From Capitulum mitella (Eukaryota; Arthropoda; Thecostraca; Pollicipedomorpha; Pollicipedidae): DNA of 64,000 nucleotides. Both the position numbers and the translations under genes were made by a program. Each line of letters begins with the position of its first letter. The first letter of the stretch is position 1. The notes beneath the pieces were generated by a model, which was not told the DNA's origin, made no database searches, and saw nothing but the letters and a program-made list of their open reading frames with translations. Positions 55,240-64,000 of this stretch are shown here, piece after piece. The stretch covers positions 13,588,153 to 13,652,152 of the forward strand of contig CP099854.1 in the NCBI GenBank assembly GCA_030062745.1, in the 5' to 3' direction.

Positions 55240-58200
55240 GTGGACAGAATTCATTAACAAAAATGCCCGGGGGGGGGGGTGGTCTCAGCCAATGCGTCTC
55301 GTTCGCAGAATTGCCCCCGCAGTCATTTTTCCTTAAAATAGGCCCTGAGCCAAGCACAACCCAACCTAGCAACCTAATGTAATCTAATGAGTATTAAATG
55401 TCATAATGTAATAATACTGATATCAGGTATCCCAACAATTATCTAATACAATAATATAACGGCGTAATAATTCAGCAGCTCCTCCAAGTTCAGTTTGTGG
55501 CAACAGAATAGAATTTTTCATATATCTGACGTCATTAATCGCTAGAAGATGCATGCAGGGTCTACAATTCCTTGATGTCAATAACCTTAACCTTGCCGGC
55601 ACTACATTTTCCGCCGCGGAATAATGTTGTTCTCCGCCAGTCGACTGCAGCACGGTATTACTGTGAGGTACGTTATCGTTACGATTTTGTTGTTATTTTT
55701 TTAGAAAATCAAGTAGTGGAAAGTATGGTTAGAAATATGGTATGGTTAGGATGATACATTCTTTACATTGGTGGTAATTATATAAAGGATTGTTTACGAT
55801 TTCGTGGGTCAGCAACTTACCTTTAGCCATTTGGGCCCTTCTGGGGTTCTCACGGGCAAGTCTCGCGACAATCTCTCGGTCACCTTGCTTTGATATTGCC
55901 TCCTGACTGCAAATAAACTGAAATTCCTCGCACATTTTCGCATAGTTTTAAGGCCAACAGTGGTTAGCATGCACGAGCCAAATACCAGCAGTAAAACCTG
56001 TAATGTTTAAGAAATATCTATAGTTAAAAAGTTTTCATTTCTTCATTTCTTATTACCTACCATTTACTTCAAGAGGTATGCTTTAGTAATCGTAAAGAAG
56101 GTCTGTCAAGTCAGGTATTCTAATTCTACGAAGGCACTGTAATGGTATTCTGCGTATTCTGAAGCCTTTGCCTTTGGTTGCCCATGTCCCCCTGCTGTTT
56201 TCCAGAAATGGCGATTTGTCCCCCAAATTTTTAAGGTATCAAATGGGAAGCTCCCATTGGAGACACTATTCCTTGCACTTTGAAATCCAACAAAAGGACT
56301 TTCAAACGTAAGGTGTCCTGCAACGCCAGAAAAGGTTATTTTTATCCCTCGCCCTATATGTTCTTGGTGGACTGCAACCAGCTTGTTCTTCCCCTCTCAT
56401 TTCTGAATCGTGGCTACACCAATACCTTTGCCTGCAGTGGGAGATGATGAGCTCCGCTACTATTGTTGTGTTCTTTGCTCATCTATTTTTTTATTACAAG
56501 ACCCATGGAAACCTCACAGTTAGTTTATGCGCTAGGGGATGACTCACAGACTGTTGACATTTTTCACTATTTTTTTCAGTCTCCCAAATTTTTCTTCTTT
56601 TATTCAGTCTTTTCGGTTCCATTCTTTCAGTAGAAATAGCAAATAAAAAATGTAAGCATAATATCCGGTATCCGGCCGGATATCGGCGCCCCGATCCGGC
56701 ATATCCGGTGTCCGGCCGGATCACAAAAACCCCGATCCGGTGCATCCCTAATTGTAACCAGTTGCAACTTTCTACATGGTGAACCATTAGCGACTGACAA
56801 TCATATTCAGACTTGTGGTGAATACATTTTTTGTATTTTGCTTCAAGTTCGCATTTTGAAACCATAAGCGCACCACATTTTGAAACAATAGAACCACAGG
56901 CGTAACCAGGACACATAACAGAAGGCAACTGTTATGAAAATGTGAAGTTTTTGTCATATATTCAGAATCTGGTGAGATTACGTATGTCACGAAGACGTTT
57001 CCATATGCGTCACATATAATATTCTGTACACATTATAGGTGCTCATAGACAGATCTGTGTTTTATTCCATATATCGAGTCATAATTTCTAAGGAATAAGA
57101 AGGAACCTCTTTTACATTACCCTGGAACGGCCTCTGATTTCTATTTCACTGAAATATATGGCATTTGATCATCTAACAAAACCAGTCACACAGATCCAGA
57201 TGTCTGTTAGGTCACTGACATGTTGCTGGACAAAATATACACCCGAAAACCAATGCCAGGAGAGGCCCCTGGCTGTGGTGAATGATATGCGTAAATTAGG
57301 ATAAAAATGTCTGCATGACACGTTGGCTTTGTTTTATCAAACAATGAGTCATAAATTCTTCGGAAAAAGAAAATATAAATACCCTTTTTACATGCCTCTG
57401 TATCCGCCACTGACCAGCATTTTTCTCTAAAATACTTGAAAGCGTGCAGGTACAAATATTCCGATCGTTTGAAATGTGCATCACATTATAAAGGACATCA
57501 AAATAGTACATGGCCACGTCGAAGTGCGCGACCTCCAGAAAACGCGATGTTATTCAAACATACCTTCTCAAAAAGATGTCCTGGGACCACATCTAGAACA
57601 GGTAAATCTGTGAAATTTTGTCACAACACGTGAAAATTATGTTTAAGGGAAGGCACCAAGTTCCGTGAAACAGCTCCCTTCCCACAAGCCCGGAAATGGC
57701 GAGCGGAAAAAAAACTTGCGGGTAGGCGGAATCTGTCCCTCCCATCCCAGTACGGAATAGAGTTAGACTAAACTGTTTTTTCCTCGGAAAGTCAGCCATG
57801 GATCCGTCCACGACAAAATTTTCCTCTTTCTGGTAGCTAGAGATCGAATGCGCCATCTCAGGTCCCCGTATAAGGCATATTCTTTCACCATAAATTTCTT
57901 GACCACATGCTCAGTTTTCACCTTTGGTTCCGCTTTTTCGATAACGTATGTCAACATCAATTCATTATCTGCTATAGTTGCATCATTTGGAATTATTTGC
58001 TAGGCAAACATTCCAATGTAACTTTCACAAATGCTGTTACCGTTGCTTTGAATTTGATCTAAATCCTGTGATCTCTGATAATGCATGTATATATGATCTA
58101 TGTATATGATATATGACTACATATATGGCATATAAAATATACATAATATTTCATATCCTAACATATCAATGACATCTATGCTGAGATTTGATTTATGTTC

Positions 58201-61200
58201 TTCAGACAGAAAGGACAAAGTGCAAAAACCTTCCACCGAAGAATCGGATTCAGCACGGGCAGGCAGAAAACGCGACAGAGCACTTCTGTGATCCTCGTGG
58301 ATGCGTATTTTTTTCAAATTATATTTCTCAGAAACCGGTGGTGTAGTCGACTAATCGTCTGATCGACTAACGCAAAAAGGAAAACGCATATATACGAAAT
58401 TTGGGCCTGGGGATACCTTTCCATCCACCATTTTTACATCTTACCTTATGCCAATTTTTAACGGAGGATCACTCCAGGTCACTGACCTAGGACAGGCCAG
58501 TGAGGCCATGTTCCAAAAAAATGAAAGTGGCATAACATATTGCGAAAAGTATAGATTAACATGAGGCTTGCCATATTGCTAGAACATGACAAATAAAATA
58601 ATTCCGGTATCTCAGATTTTTGGGAAATTTCCAGGTCATTGATCTTAGGCCATGTGAGCCTTCGGCTTTTTTTATGCTTGCTTTTGAGATTGTGGGACTG
58701 ATTTGGAGGATATAAAGCCTGGATATACACCCTGGTGCTCCTCACATCTTTAGCAAACATAATTGTACCCCTGGTCCATGACCTGGGGCCAGGTCACGTT
58801 TCATACCGAATTTTCAGACCCGCCATCGAGCTCTTCCATTTGGTTTACAGTATTACAGTATTTAATGGTAGTCATATGTGTTTCGGAAGCACTAATATAT
58901 GGTACGAACGTGCTTGCCCATGGTGACCCAATCTCATTTGACCCCGGCTGGCCTGATTTGACCCTTTGAAATGCCATGTTTGCTTTCAAGTTGAACACAC
59001 TTTATAAGGCCACCAATGATAAGAACTACAAAAGAACTACATCCTTCTATGCGGTTTGTGCTGTCTCAGCCCTTTTATTTTTTATCGCCAAAATAAAATC
59101 CTGCCGTCGCGAAAAAGACTTCTGGCCAAATATTACACTTTTGCATCGTGACCTTGCCCACTGCCCAGTACCTAAATGACTGGCGTAAAAAATGGTTTGG
59201 TGAGCGGGCATTAAGGTGAAGAAGGGATATTACATGATCCCGTGTTAAAGAATCCCATGTTGTATCGTGTCTGGTCAATGGTAATGTGGCACATGATGCG
59301 AAAGACGCCAGAAACGAATGACACCTACGCCGCCCGACGTAGCGGCGTAAACACCTTGACATTAGTTGGCATTTTTTGCCTTTAATATGACAGCCGTAGA
59401 CTTCATATGCGCGCAAGACACCTTTGTGGCGTATTCCAGGAGACACATGCCTATACACTAAGGAAGCAACGAAACTTCTGCCCTGACAAAAAGACAGTTT
59501 TTGCGTCCATTTTCCGCTTTCCCTGAAATGATCAAATGTTGCCCAAGTGCTCTTCCCGGCCCATATATTTAAATTAGGCCTTTTTGCTGTTAAACCTCTT
59601 TGGAGCCACGTAGAAACCTTGGAGGTCAAAGTTTTTTGCCAAATACGTAACCGGGCTATTTGAACTAAGATGTTCTCTTGTGACCTTAACATTGACCTGA
59701 TTTGCAATACATGGGAGCTTTCTTCTAGTTTCACCAAAGGCTTTCCAGCGGTGTTTTTTTTTTACTTTTTCTGTGGGACTTATAGTCCTCGAGATCTTGG
59801 GAGGGGGTGCCTCGTGACCCCTCCCCCGGCCTGGTCAAGGTGGAATCCGGAGGCCGGCCCGGCGAGGGACAAACAAATCCGATCAGACAGAGGAGAAAGT
59901 CAACCAGAGTCAACGACCGGCCAGTCCAGGCCTCGCGGACAGGAGAGGTTTCTCTCCCACGTCAAGCCGAGTTCAGTGAACCAGCAGGCGGAGCCAACGC
60001 CCGGCTCCACGAAAACAGCGGACACCAGATCACAGCGGGGCGGCCAGAAACCCAGCATCACAGCGACCACAGAGGCCGGAACATACCTGTCATAATGAGT
60101 GTATACAGGGCGTTAGGGTCAGCGTCCCACGTGACTTCCGGCCGGTCCTTGACTTGGGTCGGGGTCAGCTCTTCTCCAAACTCAGCTGACACCCCAGATG
60201 GATACTTCACCTGAGAAGTCAAGTCGTTTGTTTATGGAACACGGCCTGCTGCTGCCGGGTTTCCATGACGTGCTCTGATGACGCCGCAGAGTTGTCGAAG
60301 TTGTTTCCTTATAGATGCAAACAACGTACATGAACACTAAGCAAAACATGCATCGTACTACATAGTGTCGACATGCTTGAGAGCCATCACGAGAAAAGAG
60401 ACTAATCAGGCTGGGCCGGTGAGAACAAGCATTTTGCGGGCAGCGATATTCCAAGTCGAGTTCCCGTGCGCTTATCTTGAAACGTTCACTTCCTAGTCGT
60501 GCGAAGCGTTTGTAAGTTTGTGAGCGGCATGACTGCAAACCTCGAAAACCACCAAAGGACTTTTAGTCCTTTGAGGGAAAAAGGACATTTAGTCCTTTTG
60601 GGGGAAAAAGGACATTTAGTCCTTTTTCGTTACCGAGGCCTCCGTCGTTAGGAAAGAGAGAGGCCTAGCTGACAGGTTCCTCAACTCAAAGCTTGCGAAA
60701 AGGACGCGAAAGTATTGAAGGGTAGTGCAAAGGAACGAGGACAAAACAACATCTTTTGAGCTTTCAGTGGATGATGATGGTGAGACCACGAGGTTAGTGA
60801 AGTGAATGCAGAACATTGCTATGCATACGTCAATACAGGCGATCATTGGCCACAACTGTTTGGTACGAGTTTACTCACCATGTTGTTCGTCTAACATGTC
60901 ACAAAAGGTTCACGTCTTTCACCTTGCCCATTCAGGCAGAAACTTCCGTATCTGTCACCCAGCTTGGCTGTGTTTCACTGTTATATCACGCAATAAAGCT
61001 CGAGGTTTATGACCTTTTGCTCGCCAAAGATAGGGGACCTTCTTTGACACAATGTGCCCAATACGTCAGAGAAGTATTCCATTATGCTCAGCAGAGTAGG
61101 AACTTCCAAACGATACCCATGTCGGTACGGTTCAGTGCAAAATCCTCATGAGCCATCCTTTGACCTTTTCTGGCCTTGTAAGAAGTTGTATCAGGTCAGA

Positions 61201-62884
61201 ATAGGGTTAAATATACCAGAAACAATATGCAGGCATGTTCAGTGCACAGGAAGCAATTGTTTGAAACCCATATCAACTTTGGTTAGGTGTAAGAGCGATT
61301 TTCGCAAATTTCGAGGTCATCCATGACAAGGTTCATTGACCTTGTGACCTGTCTGGAATCGAAATAAAGCACATTTTGGTTATGGGAAGGGGGGTGGGGG
61401 CTAGAGAACCTCATGGGCTTTGTACTTATTAGCAAAGTTAAGAAATAAAACCTGACCAAAATTGTTTAATTCCGGGCTTCAAAAAAGTTGCGAGGTTACG
61501 TGATCAAAATATTAACACCAGAAAAGATCCAAATGCGCTTTTTATGTTTATCAGTTCCTTACGGTTCTAACGATATAGAGTTCGCTGGTTTCTATACTCC
61601 AGTATTGTTTTTATTCGTGGTTTGTAATGGGATACATTCACTGACTCGGACAAGGTCATGGCAGCTACGACTTCCCGCCGTGCATTATTTTATGTTCATG
61701 GTTAGATCAAATCACTTCGGGTCATTGCTAGCGTTCTGGTGTGTCCGTATTAAAAAAAATCGTGCAGATCATTTTTACCGTTTTGGAAGTACATATGTAC
61801 AACAAACAACTCGCCAGCAAAGTTCAAGAACCTCACAAAAATAGCAGTATGAAAAATGGCACTTTATCATATCATTTGAAATAGGCGTTAGAACACTGGG
61901 ACGGGGGCCATGGTACCACTTTTTGGGAAATTTATCATTAGCGCTACAGGGCAAACCTGCCTGCCCCCACTTTTCTGGATATTGCCATGCTCCTGGCACC
62001 CGTTGCAATGTGTGGTTAGACGCATGTTCTACATTGTAGGTAAACGTAATGAGCGTCCCATTGGTTTTTCATTGGCATGCTCCGCAATTGCTCCATCTTC
62101 ATCAGAGGTGAAGCTAGAGCTCTTTTTAAATATGCTATTTTTCACATATATGGGCCACAAAATTTAATTATTTTTGGCAGTTTTCGAGAATTTTTGAGCG
62201 CTCTGAAGAGCATTCATGACAAACTTTGCGATGATATTAGTTTTATTTTTCTCCGGCGTTCCGTTCGCGAGGTGGAGCGGGGGGGGAGTTGAAACCCCCC
62301 CCACGGTTCCGGCCACCCACGTCAGAGTGTCGGCTGGACGAGGGTTAACATCAGGTTTGCAGTTGCGCGTTAAGCGACCTAGTATTCAACACAGCCTAAA
62401 GCCACAAAAACTACACACTCGTCATAGCTCTAAACTAGGAATCAAGGGCCAAGAACTCTATTGGAGTCCTTCATTTATTTCCAACCATTTGTAACTCACT
62501 GAAGTGAAACCTGTAGTTTAGCTGCAGTATTTTTTCGTGCAGTTTTGACTAAATTTGCGCAGCCATGGTCTCGATTGGGTAATTCTAACACATGTGGAAG
62601 GTCAGTAAATACAATCTCGCTTATATTCCTCACACACAGGAAGGTCAGTACATCCAACATCGGTCATCAGTAAATGCAATCTCGGTTATATTTCATATGT
62701 GGAAGGCTAGCAAATGCGATCTCTGTTATATAACTCTCACACAGGTGTGAGGCCACTGATTGCAATCTCGGTTACATAATCATCATGTTCGTGCAACGTG
62801 AGTCGATGCGTCACTTACCTCCACCTTGGCGCCAGGAGCGGCCGGAACCACATCGGGGACGATCATTCGGGACAGCGCCTCCAT
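43695..62884 (-). CDS. phosphatidylethanolamine-binding protein (PEBP), complete, four coding exons
   Basis: Small cytosolic PEBP/RKIP-family protein that binds phospholipid head groups and, in animals, regulates kinases such as Raf. The exons are 62,884-62,819, 60,210-60,087, 44,543-44,406 and 43,912-43,695. They total 546 nt, 181 codons plus TGA, the family norm. Phases agree at every junction. Hallmarks: VKYPSG and [18 protein letters not shown] (residues 64-70, PEBP motif 1), HWLVVNIPG, then [18 protein letters not shown] (about 102-119, motif 2), with C-terminal [19 protein letters not shown]. The usual REWHHW reads SEVRHW, so the first of the paired histidines is Arg while the second is kept. 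Intron 2 is 15.5 kb and packed with transposons; intron 3 has a weak donor (GTTGGT). A 5' non-coding exon is implied by the acceptor at 62,890. Confidence 0.95.
44406..44543 (-). CDS. PEBP coding exon 3
   Basis: Completes Asp64 of DPDAPSR and runs through HWLVVNIPG to GSGAPQGT plus one base of Gly110. Donor GTTGGT is non-consensus after GT, but the phase and protein joint are exact. Confidence 0.94.
44544..46445 (-). other. PEBP intron 2, 3' part
   Basis: Near the acceptor (44,545-44,700) are short degenerate repeats of TCACGGTACGGATCACGA type. No gene recognised. A telomere-like CCTAA run lies at 45,781-45,835. Confidence 0.5.
45781..45835. repeat. interstitial telomere-like (CCTAA)n
   Basis: Imperfect AACCTAACCTAACC run, the complement of the arthropod telomere repeat TTAGG. 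Confidence 0.85.
47031..47740 (-). pseudogene. decayed Tc1/mariner-superfamily transposase
   Basis: Reading the minus strand: [17 protein letters not shown], then MDDESYF (first catalytic Asp region), [42 protein letters not shown] and a basic C-terminal [16 protein letters not shown]. This matches the DDE_3-type transposases of arthropods that have WPDLAS.HY and NPPN..RPIE motifs. It is dead: at least two frameshifts (near 47,610 and 47,215), a TGA after KQMFQ, and the catalytic Asp of WPDLA replaced by Asn. No terminal repeats found. It lies within hAT-A. Confidence 0.85.
48150..48620. repeat. 153 bp tandem repeat with AAGGTCAAGGTCA cores
   Basis: Three diverged units; the word GTGACCTG (or GTAACCTG) recurs at 48,215, 48,368 and 48,521, exactly 153 bp apart. 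Each unit carries one or more AAGGTCA half-sites upstream and a GAAATATGCATT-like stretch downstream. Lies within hAT-A. Confidence 0.88.
49650..49740. repeat. (AAT)n microsatellite
   Basis: Imperfect AAT trinucleotide run. Confidence 0.95.
49906..49957. repeat. interstitial telomere-like (CCTAA)n inside hAT-A
   Basis: At least seven near-perfect CCTAA units, ending directly at the target duplication of hAT-B. Confidence 0.9.
51407..52626 (-). mobile_element. piggyBac-like MITE, family F1, copy C, inside the hAT-B gene
   Basis: 1,220 bp with TTAA at both ends and TTAACCC termini, inverted relative to copy A and highly similar to copy B. It splits the transposase-like reading region between GFRDN-type sequence and NLFDLALV. 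Contains AAGGTCAAAGGTCA on the minus strand (about 51,958-51,971). Confidence 0.9.
53381..53443. mobile_element. 63 bp micro-insert with 11 bp target duplication
   Basis: Flanked by the perfect direct repeat ACCACCTCCAG (53,370-53,380 and 53,444-53,454). The insert begins CTGGTTGGTTGGTTGG and ends GGTCATTCGGCGCCCA. Skipping it joins FDTTSS directly to NTGQVVGAN and reopens the frame toward the CRHH motif, so the boundaries are confirmed by the host protein. Class unknown; similar GGTT-starting short repeats are known to me from ticks. Confidence 0.82.
55110..55237. repeat. three (TA)n blocks in hAT-B
   Basis: Three TA tracts separated by CCTTCCTTAGGA-type spacers, themselves a repeated unit (TCCTTAAGAA / CCTTAGGAA). 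Confidence 0.92.
56759..57605 (-). other. PEBP intron 2 between hAT-A and F1D
   Basis: No gene or repeat family recognised; AT-rich. Confidence 0.45.
57606..57766 (-). mobile_element. truncated, old F1 MITE end (copy D)
   Basis: About 160 bp matching the terminal part of F1 copies B and C (TTTTGTCACAACACGTGAAA through a run of G/C to GGAATAGAGTTAG). The expected TTAA reads TTAG and the rest of the element is missing. Confidence 0.65.
57767..60086 (-). other. PEBP intron 2, 5' part, rich in AGGTCA/TGACCT words
   Basis: No gene recognised. Repeated nuclear-receptor-type half-sites occur, such as CAGGTCACTGACCTAG near 58,476 and TCCATGACCTGGGGCCAGG near 58,778. Part of 58,500-58,650 loosely resembles the interior of F2 and may be a decayed relative. 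Confidence 0.4.
60087..60210 (-). CDS. PEBP coding exon 2
   Basis: Acceptor TTGACTTCTCAG; codes [20 protein letters not shown] through LYTLIMT plus one base of Asp64. Donor GTATGT. Confidence 0.95.
60211..62589 (-). other. PEBP intron 1
   Basis: No gene recognised. Contains the triple palindrome at 60,554-60,627 and AGGTCATCCATGACAAGG..TGACCTTGTGACCTG near 61,313-61,350. Confidence 0.45.
60554..60627. repeat. three tandem palindromes AAGGAC..TAGTCCTT
   Basis: AAAGGACTTTTAGTCCTTT, then two copies of AAGGACATTTAGTCCTT, separated by G/A-rich spacers of about 10 bp. Each can fold into a 7-8 bp stem. Confidence 0.9.
62590..62785. repeat. imperfect tandem repeat beside PEBP exon 1
   Basis: Four diverged units containing AATGCAATCTCGGTTATAT (about 62,610, 62,674, 62,713 and 62,760), some preceded by GGAAGGTCAGTAA. 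Spacing 40-60 bp. Confidence 0.75.
62819..62884 (-). CDS. PEBP coding exon 1
   Basis: Codes [20 protein letters not shown] then VE; 22 codons, phase 0, donor GTAAGT. Acceptor CTTTTTTCAG lies five bases upstream of the ATG. Confidence 0.9.
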
Positions 62885-62889
62885 GATGG

Positions 62890-64000
62890 CTGAAAAAAGC
62901 AACTCCGTGTTTCCAAGACCTACATCACTTACCCCTTGTAGCATTCGTGTGACTCTGAGGCAAGCCATAAAAATGACGAAAAACGTATTCGCCAATCCTA
63001 GAGCAGGGAATCGCATAATTTAGTACTGGCATACAACGCAGTTGCAATGTACGCTGTCATGCAGCACTGCACATACATATGCGTATAAGTAAACGGCACG
63101 TAACAGCCGGGACATTACGATGAGAAGTGGCCGTCGCTGCGGGGCTCTGGGCCAGCACGCAACGAAGGTCAGCCATCAGACTTAGTGCCTCGTTTCGCCC
63201 AGGCACGGGTAGCCGTAGCCTCTGCTGTTGGCCCGCCGCGCAGCAATGGTCAGCGCCACGCGTCCGGAACGGGAAATCCGAACTTCAAACCCTTATTGCA
63301 TGATGTGACGGCAAGTAATGCATTTAACACTTGCCATTCCGACCCAGAGGCAAACTACCACCAAGAGCTACTATGCCCGCTTAAACGAAATTTTAACTCC
63401 CTGGATCCCGACTGATGTGGATCTTCAGTCCATTTGTGTGCTCTATGGTTGTTGTGAATACAGAGAAATGAGAGTTGTTGCTCACTCGCGCGAATAATTT
63501 CTTCCGCTGCTACAATGCACCGAAGTGACCCGCTGCTGCATTTTGCATGTTGATCATAATAAGCGAGGCAAAAAAACCTGCGGTGTTTTTTTGTTTAACT
63601 CCGTGTCGGAGAGTACAGATCTTTACTTTCATCGTGTCACTCGTGGAGATTCATAGTTTTCTCAGTGTCCTTCGGGCCAGCTCCGTAAGAAGTTTGCCCA
63701 TTGTTGCAGTTCTTGTCCATTCACCCCATTAGCCTGACTCAAAAGTTTGGCATCCTTCCCTGTTTTGTCAACCGTTCTCAGCCCCTCTGATCATTTGGTG
63801 CGCTTTTTCGAAGAAACCACGCATGGATTTGAAGTCCTGGTCGTAATCGTGGACACGCAGCTAAACGACTGCCGTATAAAAATGCCGGCCACGGCCCTGG
63901 TTACCTTCTGGAGAGGCTCCCGCTGCAGGTACAACTGGCTCGTTCGTTAAGCACCGCACACTCACTAGCGCGCAGACCAAAACAAAAGCGTGCTTCAGCA
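62890..64000 (-). other. upstream of PEBP exon 1; leader intron, nothing recognised
   Basis: The acceptor at 62,890 implies a further 5' exon, but I could not place it. No conserved coding segment seen to the window edge. Confidence 0.4.

Larger units (their letters stand above)
49966..55347 (+). mobile_element. 5.4 kb hAT-like element (hAT-B) nested in hAT-A
   Basis: Inverted ends CAGGGCCTATTTTAA, identical over 15 bp, both followed shortly by ACTGCGGGGGCAA. Perfect 8 bp target duplication AGCCAAGC (49,958-49,965 and 55,348-55,355). Carries a decayed transposase-like gene on the plus strand and an F1 MITE. Without the MITE it would be about 4.16 kb, a normal autonomous hAT size. Confidence 0.93.
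46454..56750. mobile_element. 10.3 kb hAT-like element (hAT-A) in PEBP intron 2
   Basis: Perfect 16 bp inverted ends TAGGGATGCACCGGAT and a perfect 8 bp target duplication ATTGTAAC (46,446-46,453 and 56,751-56,758), which fits the hAT nTnnnnAn rule. Subterminal regions at both ends carry many TATCCGG / CCGGATA words, some palindromic (TATCCGGCCGGATA), as expected for transposase-binding sites. It contains a complete second hAT-like element (49,966-55,347) and a Tc1/mariner fragment; without the inner insertion it would be about 4.9 kb. I found no transposase clearly its own. Confidence 0.92.

Noticed and set aside
1-64000. CRISPR arrays, operons, prokaryotic phage or retroviral genes
   Set aside because: None seen. 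All multi-exon genes are eukaryotic, tandem repeats lack spacer structure, and no gag, pol or envelope-like segment was recognised.

Overview
This is animal nuclear DNA, most likely from an arthropod with a large, transposon-rich genome. Three conserved mitochondrial or cytosolic housekeeping genes are split by canonical GT-AG introns. Non-coding DNA is packed with class II transposons, and two interstitial runs of the arthropod telomere pentamer (CCTAA/TTAGG) occur. I cannot name the species. No operon, CRISPR or prokaryotic signal is present.

Layout. Positions 35-17,989 (minus strand) hold the first two coding exons of 2-oxoglutarate dehydrogenase E1 (OGDH), separated by a 17.5 kb intron. 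That intron carries an apparently intact mariner element and two TTAA-flanked MITEs. Positions 18-33 kb have no recognised gene and are a mosaic of hAT-like and piggyBac-like non-autonomous elements, two kb-scale degenerate minisatellites and a tRNA-like SINE head. Positions 37,137-42,561 (plus strand) hold a complete six-coding-exon VDAC/porin gene of 282 codons. Positions 43,695-62,884 (minus strand) hold a complete four-exon phosphatidylethanolamine-binding protein (PEBP) gene of 181 codons, convergent with VDAC. The poly(A) signals of VDAC and PEBP are only about 440 bp apart.

The 15.5 kb second intron of PEBP contains a nest of transposons, each level supported by its own target-site duplication. 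A 1.2 kb piggyBac-like MITE and a 63 bp micro-insert both sit inside the decayed transposase gene of a 5.4 kb hAT-like element. That element sits inside a 10.3 kb hAT-like element, which also contains a dead Tc1/mariner transposase fragment.

The three genes show no obvious functional linkage beyond energy metabolism and mitochondria (OGDH in the TCA cycle, VDAC in the outer membrane). The main novelty lies in the mobile DNA and in tandem repeats at gene boundaries, above all a minisatellite that repeats the OGDH exon 2 splice acceptor. All gene calls rest on reading translated exons and splice sites by eye, with family resemblance recalled from memory; no database search was run.
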